This document shows positions 9,027-19,044 of a stretch of DNA of 64,000 bases, piece by piece. The DNA is from Dechloromonas denitrificans. GTDB lineage: Bacteria; Pseudomonadota; Gammaproteobacteria; Burkholderiales; Rhodocyclaceae. The stretch lies in contig NZ_CP075185.1 of assembly GCF_020510685.1 (NCBI RefSeq), positions 4,357,001-4,421,000 of the forward strand, written 5' to 3'. The position numbers and the translations under genes are program-made. Each line of letters starts with the position of its first letter. Position 1 is the first letter of the stretch. Under the pieces are notes generated by a model, which saw only the letters and a program-made list of their open reading frames with translations, was not told the origin of the DNA and ran no database searches.

Positions 9027-10924
9027 TGCTCGTCCTCCTCAACGACCTCCGCCGGAGTATTTTCACCCAGCAGGCTGAGGAAACGACAGCTGATCTCCGG
9101 GGCAAGCAGATCGAGGCTTTCCACCGCCAGATGCACCCGCTGGCCGGGCGGCAATTCGCCGGGCAAGGAGGGCACACGCAGCAGCAGCGGCAAATGGTCG
9201 ATCTTGACCAGCTGCTCGCGGCGCACCGTCGCGTCGACCTCCGTGATGCCATGCTGTTGCAGCCAGCGCAGGCACCAGTAGCGCTCCATCTGGCGCTGAA
9301 AATCGGCGTAGGCGGCGTAGGTAATTTCGAAATCGCGCATGGCCCCGAACAGTTCGGCCGATTTCTGGGCGAAGGCCGGGGTTTCGCCCTTCAGGCAGGC
9401 GATCAGTTGCCATTGATTGACCATGTCGCAGTAACGGCGCAGCGGCGAGGTCATCCAGGCGTATTGCGGCACGCCGAGGCCTTCGTGCGGCAGCGGCGAG
9501 GTGGTCATCCGCACCTTGCCCTGGGTCTGGGCGCGGTACAGGCAGGCGACGTTCTTCTCGGCGAGCAGGCCGCCCCAGGTCGAGTTGGCGACGATCATCA
9601 GTTCGGCGACCAGTTTGTCGAGCGGACTGCCGCGCTTGCGTTCGGAAATTTCCACGACGCAGGCATCCGGATCGGCCAGATCGCCCTCGATGGCGAAGTT
9701 GTAATCGTTGTTGCCCTGCATCGCCGACGGCTTGCCACGCCGGCCTTCGCAGGCATTGGCGAAGTGCCACAGGTGCACCAGCTCGTCCTTGAACGGCTGG
9801 TCGGGCAACGGGCCGCCGATGCTTTCGGCGTTGAACCACGGTTCGATTTCGTGATGACGCAGGTTGGCGGCGATATGCACCATTTCCAGCCGCGACTCGT
9901 GGCTGAGCACTTCCAGCGACTCGTTGACGGTCAGATAGAGCGACACCGCTGGGCAATCGACGCCGCCGGCCAGCGTGTAGTTCTGGACCACGGCGTCGGG
10001 CAGCATGGTGATCTTGTTGCCGGGCATGTACACCGTTGACAACCGGGCACGGGCGACGCCGTCGAGCGGCGAACCGTGTTCGATGGCCAGGCCGGGCGCC
10101 GCGATGTGGATGCCGATGCGCGAGCCGATGCCGGGCAGCTTGACGACCGACAGCGCGTCGTCGATCTCGGTGGTCTGCGCATCGTCGATCGAGAAGGCAC
10201 GCACGTCGGCGCGTGGCAGGTCGGTCGGCAACTTCGGCGCCTCGAGCGCCGGAAAACCGGTGCCCTTGGGGAACTGCTCATGCAGGAAGCGGCGATAGTG
10301 GAGAAAATAGGCCGACTTGATGGCGCCGCATTTGAACAACATCTGCGCCGCCGAAAGACCGGCGTCGCTGCAGGCCGTCTCGAAGGCCTTGGTTTCCGGC
10401 TTGTTGCGGTCCGGCGCGTAAAGCAGGGCATCGCTCAGCGCGCCGATCTCCGGCGGCAGGCGGAATTCCTTCAGCTCGCCAATCCAGCCTTCCATCGTGA
10501 GCGCTTGCTGACGCTTTTTTTCAAGACTGGCCAGAGCAGCTGCGAGAATGTCGGGAGGCGCCTTGCGGAAGCGGCCCTTGCCTTTGCGGTGGAAATAGAC
10601 GGGCGCGGCGTGCACGGCAAGCAGCACCGCCGTCGCTTCGACCGGGGCGGGTTCGTGTCCGTAGTAATCACGGGCAAAATCAAGAAACGAAAATTCGCCA
10701 TCGGTGACGCACTCCCACAGGAAATCGGGTTCGATCTCTTCGGCCAGCGGCGCGGCCTGTTCGAGCAAGGCAGCCGCCGAGGGCTTCTCAAAACGCAACA
10801 ATACCGTTGCGGACTTGATCTTGCTGCGCTTGCCGGTCGGCATTTCGACCTGCAACGAGCTGTCGTTGTCGGCCATTATGCTGCCGGCCTTGAAGCCGCC
10901 ATCTTCTTCAAACAATACATTCAT
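9023..10924 (-). CDS. RNB-domain exoribonuclease (RNase II family)
   Basis: 633 aa. The central RNB catalytic domain is recognised by RAFSIDDAQTTEIDDALSV, which carries the metal-binding aspartates, and by the downstream TSPLRRYCDMVNQWQL motif. The N-terminus (MNVLFEEDGGFKAGSI) looks like a small beta-barrel RNA-binding domain, and a short S1-like barrel closes the protein. It degrades RNA 3'-to-5'. Start MNVLF was chosen over an upstream in-frame ATG that adds nine residues into the yqiA gap. It sits in the uppP-mtgA operon. Confidence 0.9.
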   Translation of the reverse strand: MNVLFEEDGGFKAGSIMADNDSSLQVEMPTGKRSKIKSATVLLRFEKPSAAALLEQAAPLAEEIEPDFLWECVTDGEFSFLDFARDYYGHEPAPVEATAVLLAVHAAPVYFHRKGKGRFRKAPPDILAAALASLEKKRQQALTMEGWIGELKEFRLPPEIGALSDALLYAPDRNKPETKAFETACSDAGLSAAQMLFKCGAIKSAYFLHYRRFLHEQFPKGTGFPALEAPKLPTDLPRADVRAFSIDDAQTTEIDDALSVVKLPGIGSRIGIHIAAPGLAIEHGSPLDGVARARLSTVYMPGNKITMLPDAVVQNYTLAGGVDCPAVSLYLTVNESLEVLSHESRLEMVHIAANLRHHEIEPWFNAESIGGPLPDQPFKDELVHLWHFANACEGRRGKPSAMQGNNDYNFAIEGDLADPDACVVEISERKRGSPLDKLVAELMIVANSTWGGLLAEKNVACLYRAQTQGKVRMTTSPLPHEGLGVPQYAWMTSPLRRYCDMVNQWQLIACLKGETPAFAQKSAELFGAMRDFEITYAAYADFQRQMERYWCLRWLQQHGITEVDATVRREQLVKIDHLPLLLRVPSLPGELPPGQRVHLAVESLDLLAPEISCRFLSLLGENTPAEVVEEDEQ

Positions 10925-10931
10925 CGACGGA

Positions 10932-11501
10932 TTATAACCCAGCGAATTCAAGGATTTGCGGCATGAAGTCCGGAAACTTCGTGAAGCTGTGATCGCCGCC
11001 GGCCAGCACCGTTTGCCGGCAGCCGGCGTAGAAAGCCTGCGCCTGACGGTAATCCAGCACTTCGTCGCCTTCTTCGAGCAGCAGCCAGTAGCGCTCCGGA
11101 CGGGGCCGGCTAACCTGCGCCCGCAGTTGCGCCGCGTGCTGCTCGCTGAAAATGAAGCGTTCGCCGCTATGGAAGTTGTGCTGCTCGCCGATGAAGCTGC
11201 CCAGATCCAGCACGTCGACCACTGCCGGATTGATCAACACCGCTTTCAGGTCGTATTTCTCGGCCAGATGATTGGCGTAATGGCCGCCGAGCGACGAACC
11301 GACCAGCGTCACCGGCCCGCTGGCGGCTTCGATCAGCGCCGAGACGGCGGCCATCGCCTCATCCGGCACCGGCGATAGCTGCGGACAGACGAAATGCGCG
11401 GCCAGCCCACGCTCGGCCATGAATTCGCCGAGCCGGCGCGCCTTCCACGACGCCGGCGAGGAGCAGAAGCCGTGCAGGTAGAGGATCAAGTCGCGGCCCA
11501 T
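10932..11501 (-). CDS. YqiA-type alpha/beta-hydrolase (esterase)
   Basis: 189 aa, the typical length of the UPF0227/YqiA family. It starts with [16 protein letters not shown] (oxyanion HG motif). The nucleophile elbow is GSSLGG near residue 95, an acidic residue lies in [12 protein letters not shown], and the catalytic His is in GGDHSFTKF. The substrate is unknown; E. coli YqiA has weak esterase activity. The ATG lies inside the 3' end of uppP (16-base overlap). Confidence 0.88.
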   Translation of the reverse strand: MGRDLILYLHGFCSSPASWKARRLGEFMAERGLAAHFVCPQLSPVPDEAMAAVSALIEAASGPVTLVGSSLGGHYANHLAEKYDLKAVLINPAVVDVLDLGSFIGEQHNFHSGERFIFSEQHAAQLRAQVSRPRPERYWLLLEEGDEVLDYRQAQAFYAGCRQTVLAGGDHSFTKFPDFMPQILEFAGL

Positions 11502-12310
11502 TGCACCCAGCCAAACTGGGCGGTCAGCAAGACGACGATGCCGAAAATGATGCGATACCAGGCAAAAGGCGTGAAATCGTGGCTCGAGATGAAGCGCAGC
11601 AGCCAGCGCACGCACAGGAAGGCAGAAACGAAGGCGGAAATGAAACCGACCGCCCACATGCCGAGGTCGTCGGCATTGAGCAGGGCGCGCTCCTTGTACA
11701 ACTGATAAACGGTGGCCACGCTCAGCGTCGGGATGGCCAAAAAGAAGGAAAACTCGGTGGCCGCCTGGCGCGACAGACCGAACAGCAGGCCGCCGATGAT
11801 CGTCGCCCCCGAGCGGGAAGTCCCCGGAATCAGCGCAAAAGCCTGGGCCAGACCCATCTTCAGCGAGTCGACGAGGCTCATTTCCTCGACCGTCTGGACC
11901 CGGATCTGATGCTCGCGTTTTTCCGCCCAGAGGATGACAAAGGCCCCGAGGATGAAAGTCGTCGCCACCGCGTACGGGTTGAACAGATGCGCCTTGATCG
12001 CCTTGCCGAAAGCCAGGCCGAGCACGGCGAGCGGCAGGAAGGCGACGAACAGGTTGAGGATGAACTTCTGCGCCGCCTTGTCGCTGAAGGCGCCGCGCGC
12101 CACGACGAGGAGCCGTTGGCGGTATTCCCAGACAACGGCCAGGATGGCGCCGGACTGGATGACAATTTCGAACAACTTGCCGCGTTCGTCGTTGAAATCG
12201 AGCAGATCGCCGGCCAGGATCAGATGCCCGGTCGAGGAAATCGGCAGGAATTCGGTCAGCCCTTCGACGATGCCGAGGATCAGGGCCTTGAGGAGAAGAA
12301 TTGGGTCCAT
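11486..12310 (-). CDS. uppP: UppP/BacA, undecaprenyl-diphosphatase
   Basis: 274 aa, about eight membrane helices. The BacA signatures are both present: [20 protein letters not shown] (residues 14-33), which holds the catalytic Glu/Ser/His region, and [13 protein letters not shown] (about 165-177). It recycles the undecaprenyl carrier used for peptidoglycan and LPS. It heads an operon that also contains mtgA, which uses lipid II. Confidence 0.97.
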   Translation of the reverse strand: MDPILLLKALILGIVEGLTEFLPISSTGHLILAGDLLDFNDERGKLFEIVIQSGAILAVVWEYRQRLLVVARGAFSDKAAQKFILNLFVAFLPLAVLGLAFGKAIKAHLFNPYAVATTFILGAFVILWAEKREHQIRVQTVEEMSLVDSLKMGLAQAFALIPGTSRSGATIIGGLLFGLSRQAATEFSFFLAIPTLSVATVYQLYKERALLNADDLGMWAVGFISAFVSAFLCVRWLLRFISSHDFTPFAWYRIIFGIVVLLTAQFGWVQWAAT

Positions 12311-12343
12311 GAGATGCAGCCTGGGTTGGGAGGCCGCATTCTA

Positions 12344-12583
12344 CTATCCCGGATGTGTCAGGACTTCGAGATCGGCCAGCCATTTGAGCGCCTGCCCGCG
12401 CGACTCGCCGCACATTTCCGCCGACGGCTGCAGGCCGCCGCAGCAGGCCGGGCGCTCCGGCCGGCCAAAGATGGTGCACCGCAAGGCGTCGTCAAGATGA
12501 TGGCACGGCACGCCGGCCGGCTTGTTCAGCGAAGAGATCGACGGCGCGATGCAACAGGCGGCGCAGTTGGGACGACAGTGCAC
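12344..12583 (-). CDS. YkgJ-family cysteine-cluster protein
   Basis: 79 aa. It begins [15 protein letters not shown] and goes on with [19 protein letters not shown] and EMCG, the CxxxCxxCC cluster pattern of the YkgJ/UPF0153 family, thought to bind zinc or iron. Function is unknown. It lies 33 bases upstream of uppP on the same strand and is divergent from the permease at 12751. The 167-base gap to that permease shows only a clear SD (AAAGGGAG) for the permease. Confidence 0.8.
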   Translation of the reverse strand: MHCRPNCAACCIAPSISSLNKPAGVPCHHLDDALRCTIFGRPERPACCGGLQPSAEMCGESRGQALKWLADLEVLTHPG

Positions 12584-12750
12584 GATAGGGACCGATCCAT
12601 GCTCGAAAATAAAAGGCCGCGCCGGAACAAGGCGGGGTCCGGCTTGGGGCGCCGGGCAGGCGGCGGGCGATCAGATCATCGCGGCAGCGCAGGGCGGCGC
12701 CGAAACGCGCTAGCATTATCCATCAGGCGACAGGCAAAAAGGGAGCGGAC

Positions 12751-14181
12751 ATGGCATGGATGATCGGCGCAACGCAGGGCGGACTGGCCAGCCTGGCCTC
12801 CTACCTGGCGGCCCACGTGCTGCTCTGCCTGGTGCCCGCCTTTTTCATCGCCGGCGCCCTGTCGGCGCTGGTGCCGCAGCAGTCGATCATCCGCTTTCTC
12901 GGACCGGACGCCCCGAAATGGGTGTCCTACCCGGCCGCTGCCGGCGCCGGCAGCCTGCTGGCGGTCTGTTCGTGCACCATCCAGCCGCTGTTTGCCGGCA
13001 TCTACAAGAAAGGTGCCGGGCTGGGGCCGGCCGTCACCTTCCTGTTCTTCGCGCCGGCCGGCAACATCCTCGCCCTGTCCTACACCGGCGTCGCGCTCGG
13101 CGCCGACTTTGCCATTGCCCGCATCGTGCTGGCGCTATCGTTCGGCATCGGCATCGGCCTGATCATGGCCACCCTGTTCCGCGCCGGCGAAACGGCACGG
13201 CTGGCCGATGCCCGGACCTTCGCCGGGGGCGAAGCGATTCCGGCCAGGACGCTGCTCTTTCTCGCCGCCTTGATCGCCCTACTGCTGGCCGGCACCTTGA
13301 AGCTCGATTTCCTGGCGACCGGTTTGCTCGCTGTCGAATTGCCGTGGTCCGGCGCCCGGGCGGTGCAGGGGGTGCTCGACCAATGGGTGCCGATCAACGC
13401 GGCGACCGGCGCCGAGGGGCTGAGTCTGCAGGGCGCCATGCTGATTCTGCTGCTCGGCGGCATCGGCGCCTGTGCATGGCGGGGCCTCGGCACCGTCGAC
13501 AACGGCTTCAATCGACTGACGCCGGTCGCCCTGGCGCTGACCGCCCTGACCCTGATTTTCGCCGCCCTCGGCATGCGCGCCGGCGAGCAGGGGGTGGTCC
13601 TTACCGTCACCGGCCGCAGCCTCGCCGTGGCGCTGCTGTGCTGCGCCCTGCTGCCCCTGGCCCGGCGCTTCGACGCCTGGGACGTGCAGCAGTGGCTGTG
13701 GGAAACCTGGCGCTTCGTGAAGCAGATATTTCCGCTGCTCATCGTCGGCGTCTTTCTGGTCGGCGTCATCCGCGTCTTCATCCAGCCGGAGTGGATACGC
13801 ACGGTGGCCGGAAGCAATACCGTTCTCGCCAATCTGGCAGGCGTCGTCTTCGGCGTCTTCATGTATTTCCCGACCCTGGTCGAAGTCCCGATCGCCAAGA
13901 TGTTCCTGTCGCTCGGCATGCACCCCGGGCCGTTGATCGCCTACCTGATGGCCGACCCCGAGCTGTCGTTGCAGAGCATCCTGATCACCGCGGCGATCAT
14001 CGGCAAGCTGCGCGCCTGGACCTATGTCGGGCTGGTCGCGCTATTCTCGACCCTGGCCGGCCTGACTTACGGCGCCTGGGTTGATGGTGCATCATGGGTG
14101 CTGCTCGGGATCGCCGTCGTCGGCTTCGTAGCGCTGATTGTCGGCACCCTGCACCTGACGGAACGACGCCAAAACGCTTAA
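12751..14181 (+). CDS. ArsP-like permease (PF03773 family)
   Basis: 476 aa membrane protein with roughly ten helices. Two repeated halves are visible: the N-half motif LLAVCSCTIQPLFAGIYKKGAG...FFAPAGNILAL and the C-half FMYFPTLVEVPIAKMFLSLGMHPGPLIAYLMADPELS. The CSC cysteine pair and the APAGN/PGP motifs define the permease family that includes ArsP, which exports trivalent organoarsenicals. It is followed after 15 bases by a CxxC thioredoxin and then an ArsN2-like acetyltransferase. The metalloid role is inferred from this context; other substrates are possible. Confidence 0.8.
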   Translation: MAWMIGATQGGLASLASYLAAHVLLCLVPAFFIAGALSALVPQQSIIRFLGPDAPKWVSYPAAAGAGSLLAVCSCTIQPLFAGIYKKGAGLGPAVTFLFFAPAGNILALSYTGVALGADFAIARIVLALSFGIGIGLIMATLFRAGETARLADARTFAGGEAIPARTLLFLAALIALLLAGTLKLDFLATGLLAVELPWSGARAVQGVLDQWVPINAATGAEGLSLQGAMLILLLGGIGACAWRGLGTVDNGFNRLTPVALALTALTLIFAALGMRAGEQGVVLTVTGRSLAVALLCCALLPLARRFDAWDVQQWLWETWRFVKQIFPLLIVGVFLVGVIRVFIQPEWIRTVAGSNTVLANLAGVVFGVFMYFPTLVEVPIAKMFLSLGMHPGPLIAYLMADPELSLQSILITAAIIGKLRAWTYVGLVALFSTLAGLTYGAWVDGASWVLLGIAVVGFVALIVGTLHLTERRQNA

Positions 14182-14196
14182 ACGAAGGAGTTCATC

Positions 14197-14436
14197 ATGC
14201 TGATCAAGATTCTCGGTAGTGGCTGCGCCAAGTGCAACCGCCTGGAACAACTGACCCGTGACGCGGTGGCCGAACTGGGGCTGGCGGCGACCTTCGAGCA
14301 CGTCAAGGAAATGGACCAGATCATGGCCTATCCGATCATGACGACGCCGGCCCTGGTCATCAATGAAGAGGTCAAGGTGGCGGGCCGGATGCCGGGCAAG
14401 GACGAGTTGCTGGCCTGGCTGAAAGCCGCGGCGTGA
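14197..14436 (+). CDS. Small redox-active thioredoxin-fold protein
   Basis: 79 aa with a CxxC site at C10-A-K-C13 in LGSGCAKC, followed by NRLEQLTRDAV and the cis-proline loop IMTTPALVIN. This is the small redox-active disulfide family (PF13192) that often sits next to PF03773 permeases. It probably reduces or delivers a thiol-reactive substrate to the permease. A strong SD (AAGGAG) precedes it. Its stop overlaps the GTG start of the next gene. Confidence 0.85.
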   Translation: MLIKILGSGCAKCNRLEQLTRDAVAELGLAATFEHVKEMDQIMAYPIMTTPALVINEEVKVAGRMPGKDELLAWLKAAA

Positions 14437-14882
14437 ATGCGGCGCCGGACATCGCCGCACAGCCGCCGGACGACGAGCTGATTGCGCTGCTGGTCGCCTG
14501 CGGCCTGCCGGTCGATGACATCGGCCCGGCTTCGCCGGCCGAATTCTTCGCCATCCGAGAAGAAGGCGCCGTGGTCGCCGTCGTCGGCCTTGAACGCTAT
14601 CCGCCGGTCGGCCTGCTGCGCTCGCTGGCCGTCGCGCCGACCTGGCGCGGCCGCGGCCTGGCCGCCCGGCTGCTCGCTTTCGCCGAGTCGTTTGCCGGCG
14701 CGCACGGCGTGGCATCGCTGTTCCTGCTGACGACAACGGCCGGCGCCTACTTTGCCGGCAAGGGCTACGCCCCCGCCTTGCGTAGCGAAGCGCCGCCGGC
14801 GATTCAGGCGACCAGTCAGTTTTCCGCTCTTTGCCCGGCCTCTTCGGCATTTTTGGGCAAAACCCTGGCTGCCGCGAAGTAA
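14433..14882 (+). CDS. GNAT acetyltransferase, ArsN2-like
   Basis: 149 aa, GTG start overlapping the previous stop (GTGA). A single GNAT fold has the acetyl-CoA loop LRSLAVAPTWRGRGLAARLLAFAE (Q/R-x-x-G-x-A-like) and the C-terminal YFAGKGYAPALRSEAPPAI typical of ArsN2-type proteins found in arsenic operons. The biochemical substrate of ArsN2 is not firmly known. The overlap with the thioredoxin and permease genes supports one functional unit. Confidence 0.72.
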   Translation: MNAAPDIAAQPPDDELIALLVACGLPVDDIGPASPAEFFAIREEGAVVAVVGLERYPPVGLLRSLAVAPTWRGRGLAARLLAFAESFAGAHGVASLFLLTTTAGAYFAGKGYAPALRSEAPPAIQATSQFSALCPASSAFLGKTLAAAK

Positions 14883-14956
14883 ACGGCGACTGGCCGGGCC
14901 GTTGTGCCGCATAATTTGCCGATATATCGATGTCAGGCCGTCAGGACGCAGCATTT

Positions 14957-15808
14957 ATGAAGATCACCCCATTCCAGGCGCTGGCCTGCCCCCTGGACGG
15001 CGCCCCCCTGCACCGCAACGGTTCGACCTGGTCTTGCGCGAGCGGTCACAGTTTCGACATTGCCAGCCAGGGTTATGCCAACTTGCTGCCGGTCCAGAAA
15101 AAACGCTCGCGCGACCCCGGCGACAGCAAGGAGATGGTGGCGGCCCGCCGGCGCTTTCTCAATGCCGGCTTCTACCAGCCGATTGCCGCGGCGGTCAGCC
15201 GGGCGGCGCTCGCCGATCTGCCCGCCCGGGCCACGGTCAGCTGCCTCGATGCTGGTTGCGGCGAGGGCTACTATCTGCGCCAGCTGGCCGCGGCGGGCAG
15301 CCCGGGGCAGACCTTGGCCCTGCTCGGGCTGGATATCTCGAAATGGGCCGTGCTGTCAGCCGCCAAGCAGGATCAGCGCGCCAACTGGGTGGTCGGCAGC
15401 AACGCCAACCTGCCGGTGCTGCCGGGCACCGTCGACCGCCTGCTGTGCATGTTCGGCTTTCCGGTCTATGCCGAGTTTGCCCGGGTGTTGAAGGCCGACG
15501 GCCTGCTACTGCAGGTCGATGCCGGGCCGGATCATCTGCGGGAACTGCGCGAAATCATCTACCCGACGCTGAAGCCGGAACGGACGGCCGAGGTGCCGCC
15601 CCCGGCCGGCTTTCGCAGCCTGTCCACGGAAACCGTCCGCTATCCGCTGACGATCAGCGGTGCCGAACAGATTGCCGATCTGCTGGCGATGACCCCGCAT
15701 CTCTACCGCGCCAGCGCCGAAGGCCGGGCCAAGGCCGCCGCGCTGACGACGATTGCGCTGACCGTCGATGTCCGCCTGACGCGGTTCGCCCGGGACGCCA
15801 CGCGCTGA
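14957..15808 (+). CDS. rlmA: RlmA-like 23S rRNA (guanine-N1)-methyltransferase with altered zinc site
   Basis: 283 aa. The N-terminal zinc-ribbon region is followed by the conserved GYANLLPVQKKRSRDPGDSKEMVAARRRFL block and a Rossmann SAM-binding domain (CLDAGCGEGYYLRQL near residue 97). RlmA methylates G745 of 23S rRNA in E. coli. Here the zinc site reads C11-P-L-D14 ... C27-x3-H31, so the second cysteine ligand of the usual CPLC is Asp. Start MKITPF was chosen because it aligns with the family N-terminus. Confidence 0.85.
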   Translation: MKITPFQALACPLDGAPLHRNGSTWSCASGHSFDIASQGYANLLPVQKKRSRDPGDSKEMVAARRRFLNAGFYQPIAAAVSRAALADLPARATVSCLDAGCGEGYYLRQLAAAGSPGQTLALLGLDISKWAVLSAAKQDQRANWVVGSNANLPVLPGTVDRLLCMFGFPVYAEFARVLKADGLLLQVDAGPDHLRELREIIYPTLKPERTAEVPPPAGFRSLSTETVRYPLTISGAEQIADLLAMTPHLYRASAEGRAKAAALTTIALTVDVRLTRFARDATR

Positions 15809-15827
15809 GCGTCGCCCCGAGCGACGA

Positions 15828-17026
<1,199 letters not shown>

Positions 17027-17036
<10 letters not shown>

Positions 17037-17755
17037 GGCGCGGACTCCTTGGCGTGGCCGTTGAGCTTATCCTGCGCCACCTGGCCATCGACGAAATGGA
17101 CGATGCGCCGGGCGTAGGCGGCCATGTCCGGCTCGTGGGTGACCATGATCACCGTGATGCCCTGCTCGCGGTTGAGCGCCGCCAGCAGCTCCATGATTTC
17201 GTGGCTGCGCTTGCTGTCAAGGTTGCCGGTCGGCTCGTCGGCGAGCAGCACCAGCGGGCTGGTGACGATGGCCCGGGCGATGGCGACGCGTTGCTGCTGG
17301 CCGCCCGACAACTCGGCCGGCGTGTGGTCTTCCCAGCCATCGAGGCCAACCTTGGCCAGCGCGGCCCGGGCGCTGGCATGGCGCTGCTCGGCCGGCTCGC
17401 CGCGATAGAGCAGCGGCAGCTCGACGTTCTCCTGAGCCGAGGTACGGGCCAGCAGGTTGAAGCCCTGAAAGACGAAACCGAGGCAGGTGCGGCGCAGCAG
17501 GGCTCGCTGGTTGCGGTCGAGGCGTTCGACATGGATGCCGCGAAACAGGTATTCGCCCTCGCTCGGCGTATCGAGGCAACCGAGCAGGTTCATCGCCGTC
17601 GACTTGCCGGAACCGCTCGGCCCCATCACCGCGACGAATTCGCCGGCGGCGATTTCGAGATCGACCCCCTGCAGCGCCTGAAAAGCCGCCGGCCCCTGGC
17701 CGTAGGTCTTGGTGATGCCGCGCAGCACGATCAGCGGCGCTTCCGGCGAACTCAC
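17027..17755 (-). CDS. MacB-type ABC transporter ATPase subunit
   Basis: 242 aa nucleotide-binding protein: Walker A GPSGSGKST, Q-loop FVFQGFNLL, signature LSGGQQQRVAIARAI, Walker B LLADEPTGNLD, switch His in VTHEP. It belongs to the LolD/MacB class. Its ATG overlaps the macA stop (ATGA). It powers the separate FtsX-type permease at 15828-17036. Confidence 0.94.
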
Positions 17756-19044
17756 TTTTTCTCCGCCTGATAATCGGTGATCACCGCCATGCCGGCCTTC
17801 AGCTCGCCGCCCAGCACTTCGGTATGGCGGCCATTGCTGACTCCGGCCTTGACTGCCACCGGCTGCGGGCCGTTCTCGCCGAGCACCCAGACTTGCGTCG
17901 CCACCGGCTGGCCGGCGCTCGGCCGGGTCTTCGGCGCCTGCGGCGGCGGCCCCGGCAACAGCTTGCTGACCAGGCCGCGACTCGGCGGCGCCGCGCCGAG
18001 CGTCGGCGGCGTGAAGCGCAGCGCCGCGTTCGGCACCAGCAGCGCGTTGTCGCGGCTGGCCGTGACGATGCTGGCGGTCGCCGTCATGCCCGGGCGGAGC
18101 GCCAGATCGTCGTTATTCACCTGGAGGATGGTCTTGTAGGTCACGACGTTGTCGGTCGTCGTCGAGCCGAGACCGACGCGCTGGATGACGGCCGGGAACT
18201 TGCGGCCCGGCCAGGCCGAGACGGTGAAGGTAGCGGTCTGGCCATTCTTGACATTGCCGACATCGGCCTCGTCGACCTTGACCTGCAACTCCATCTTCGC
18301 CAGATCTTCGGCCAGCACGAACAGCACCGGCGTCGTCATCGCCGCCGCCACGGTCTGGCCCGGCTCGACCTTGCGGGTCAGGACGACGCCATCGACCGGC
18401 GAGCGGATGGTCGCCTTGGCCAGATTGGTTTCGTCGGTTTTCAGCGAAGCCCGCGCCTGCACCACATCGGCCCGGGCGCTCGCTTCGTTGGCAACGGCCC
18501 GCAACAGGCTCGCCTCGGCCGTTTCCAGTTCGGTCTTGGCCGGCACCTTGCCGCCGGAGAGTTCCGCCACGTGGCGCATGCGGGCCAGCGCTGCCCTGGT
18601 TTCGGCGACCGTCGCCTGGGTCTGCGCCACGGCGGCTTCGGCCGACGCCACTGCGGCCCGCGACTTGGCCACCGCGTCGGTCAGCTTGGCGGTATCGAGC
18701 TGGGCCAGCAACTGGCCTTTCTTGACCACCGCGTTTTCCTGTACCAGCACGCTGGCCAGCGTGCCGGACAACTCGCTGCCGACATCGACCGACTTGGTCG
18801 GCTGCAGCGTACCGCTGGCCGAGGCGGTGACCAGCAGATTGCCGAGGCCGATTTCTTCCGTCACATACTGCCCGGTCACGCCGTTGCCGCCTCGACCAAA
18901 CAGCAGCAGCGCGCCAAGCACCAGCACGGCGCCGCCGCCGAGCAGCCACCAGCGCCGCCGGGGGCCGCCCGATCCGCTTTTCGGCGCGGCATTGAGCAGA
19001 CCGAGCAGGGCCTCGGTCGAGTTGTCGGGAGTGGTCTGCGTCAT
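17752..19044 (-). CDS. macA: MacA-like periplasmic adaptor (membrane fusion protein)
   Basis: 430 aa. Membrane anchor at about 32-50, then a biotinyl-lipoyl-like half, a long alpha-helical hairpin (AVASAEAAVAQTQATVAETRAALARM and following), the second lipoyl half with IRSPVDGVVLTRKVEPGQTV, and beta-barrel and membrane-proximal domains. A proline-rich insert near 355-385 is unusual. The start is the ATG overlapping the stop of the outer-membrane-factor gene. It links the inner-membrane ABC complex to the outer-membrane channel. Confidence 0.9.
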   Translation of the reverse strand: MTQTTPDNSTEALLGLLNAAPKSGSGGPRRRWWLLGGGAVLVLGALLLFGRGGNGVTGQYVTEEIGLGNLLVTASASGTLQPTKSVDVGSELSGTLASVLVQENAVVKKGQLLAQLDTAKLTDAVAKSRAAVASAEAAVAQTQATVAETRAALARMRHVAELSGGKVPAKTELETAEASLLRAVANEASARADVVQARASLKTDETNLAKATIRSPVDGVVLTRKVEPGQTVAAAMTTPVLFVLAEDLAKMELQVKVDEADVGNVKNGQTATFTVSAWPGRKFPAVIQRVGLGSTTTDNVVTYKTILQVNNDDLALRPGMTATASIVTASRDNALLVPNAALRFTPPTLGAAPPSRGLVSKLLPGPPPQAPKTRPSAGQPVATQVWVLGENGPQPVAVKAGVSNGRHTEVLGGELKAGMAVITDYQAEKK

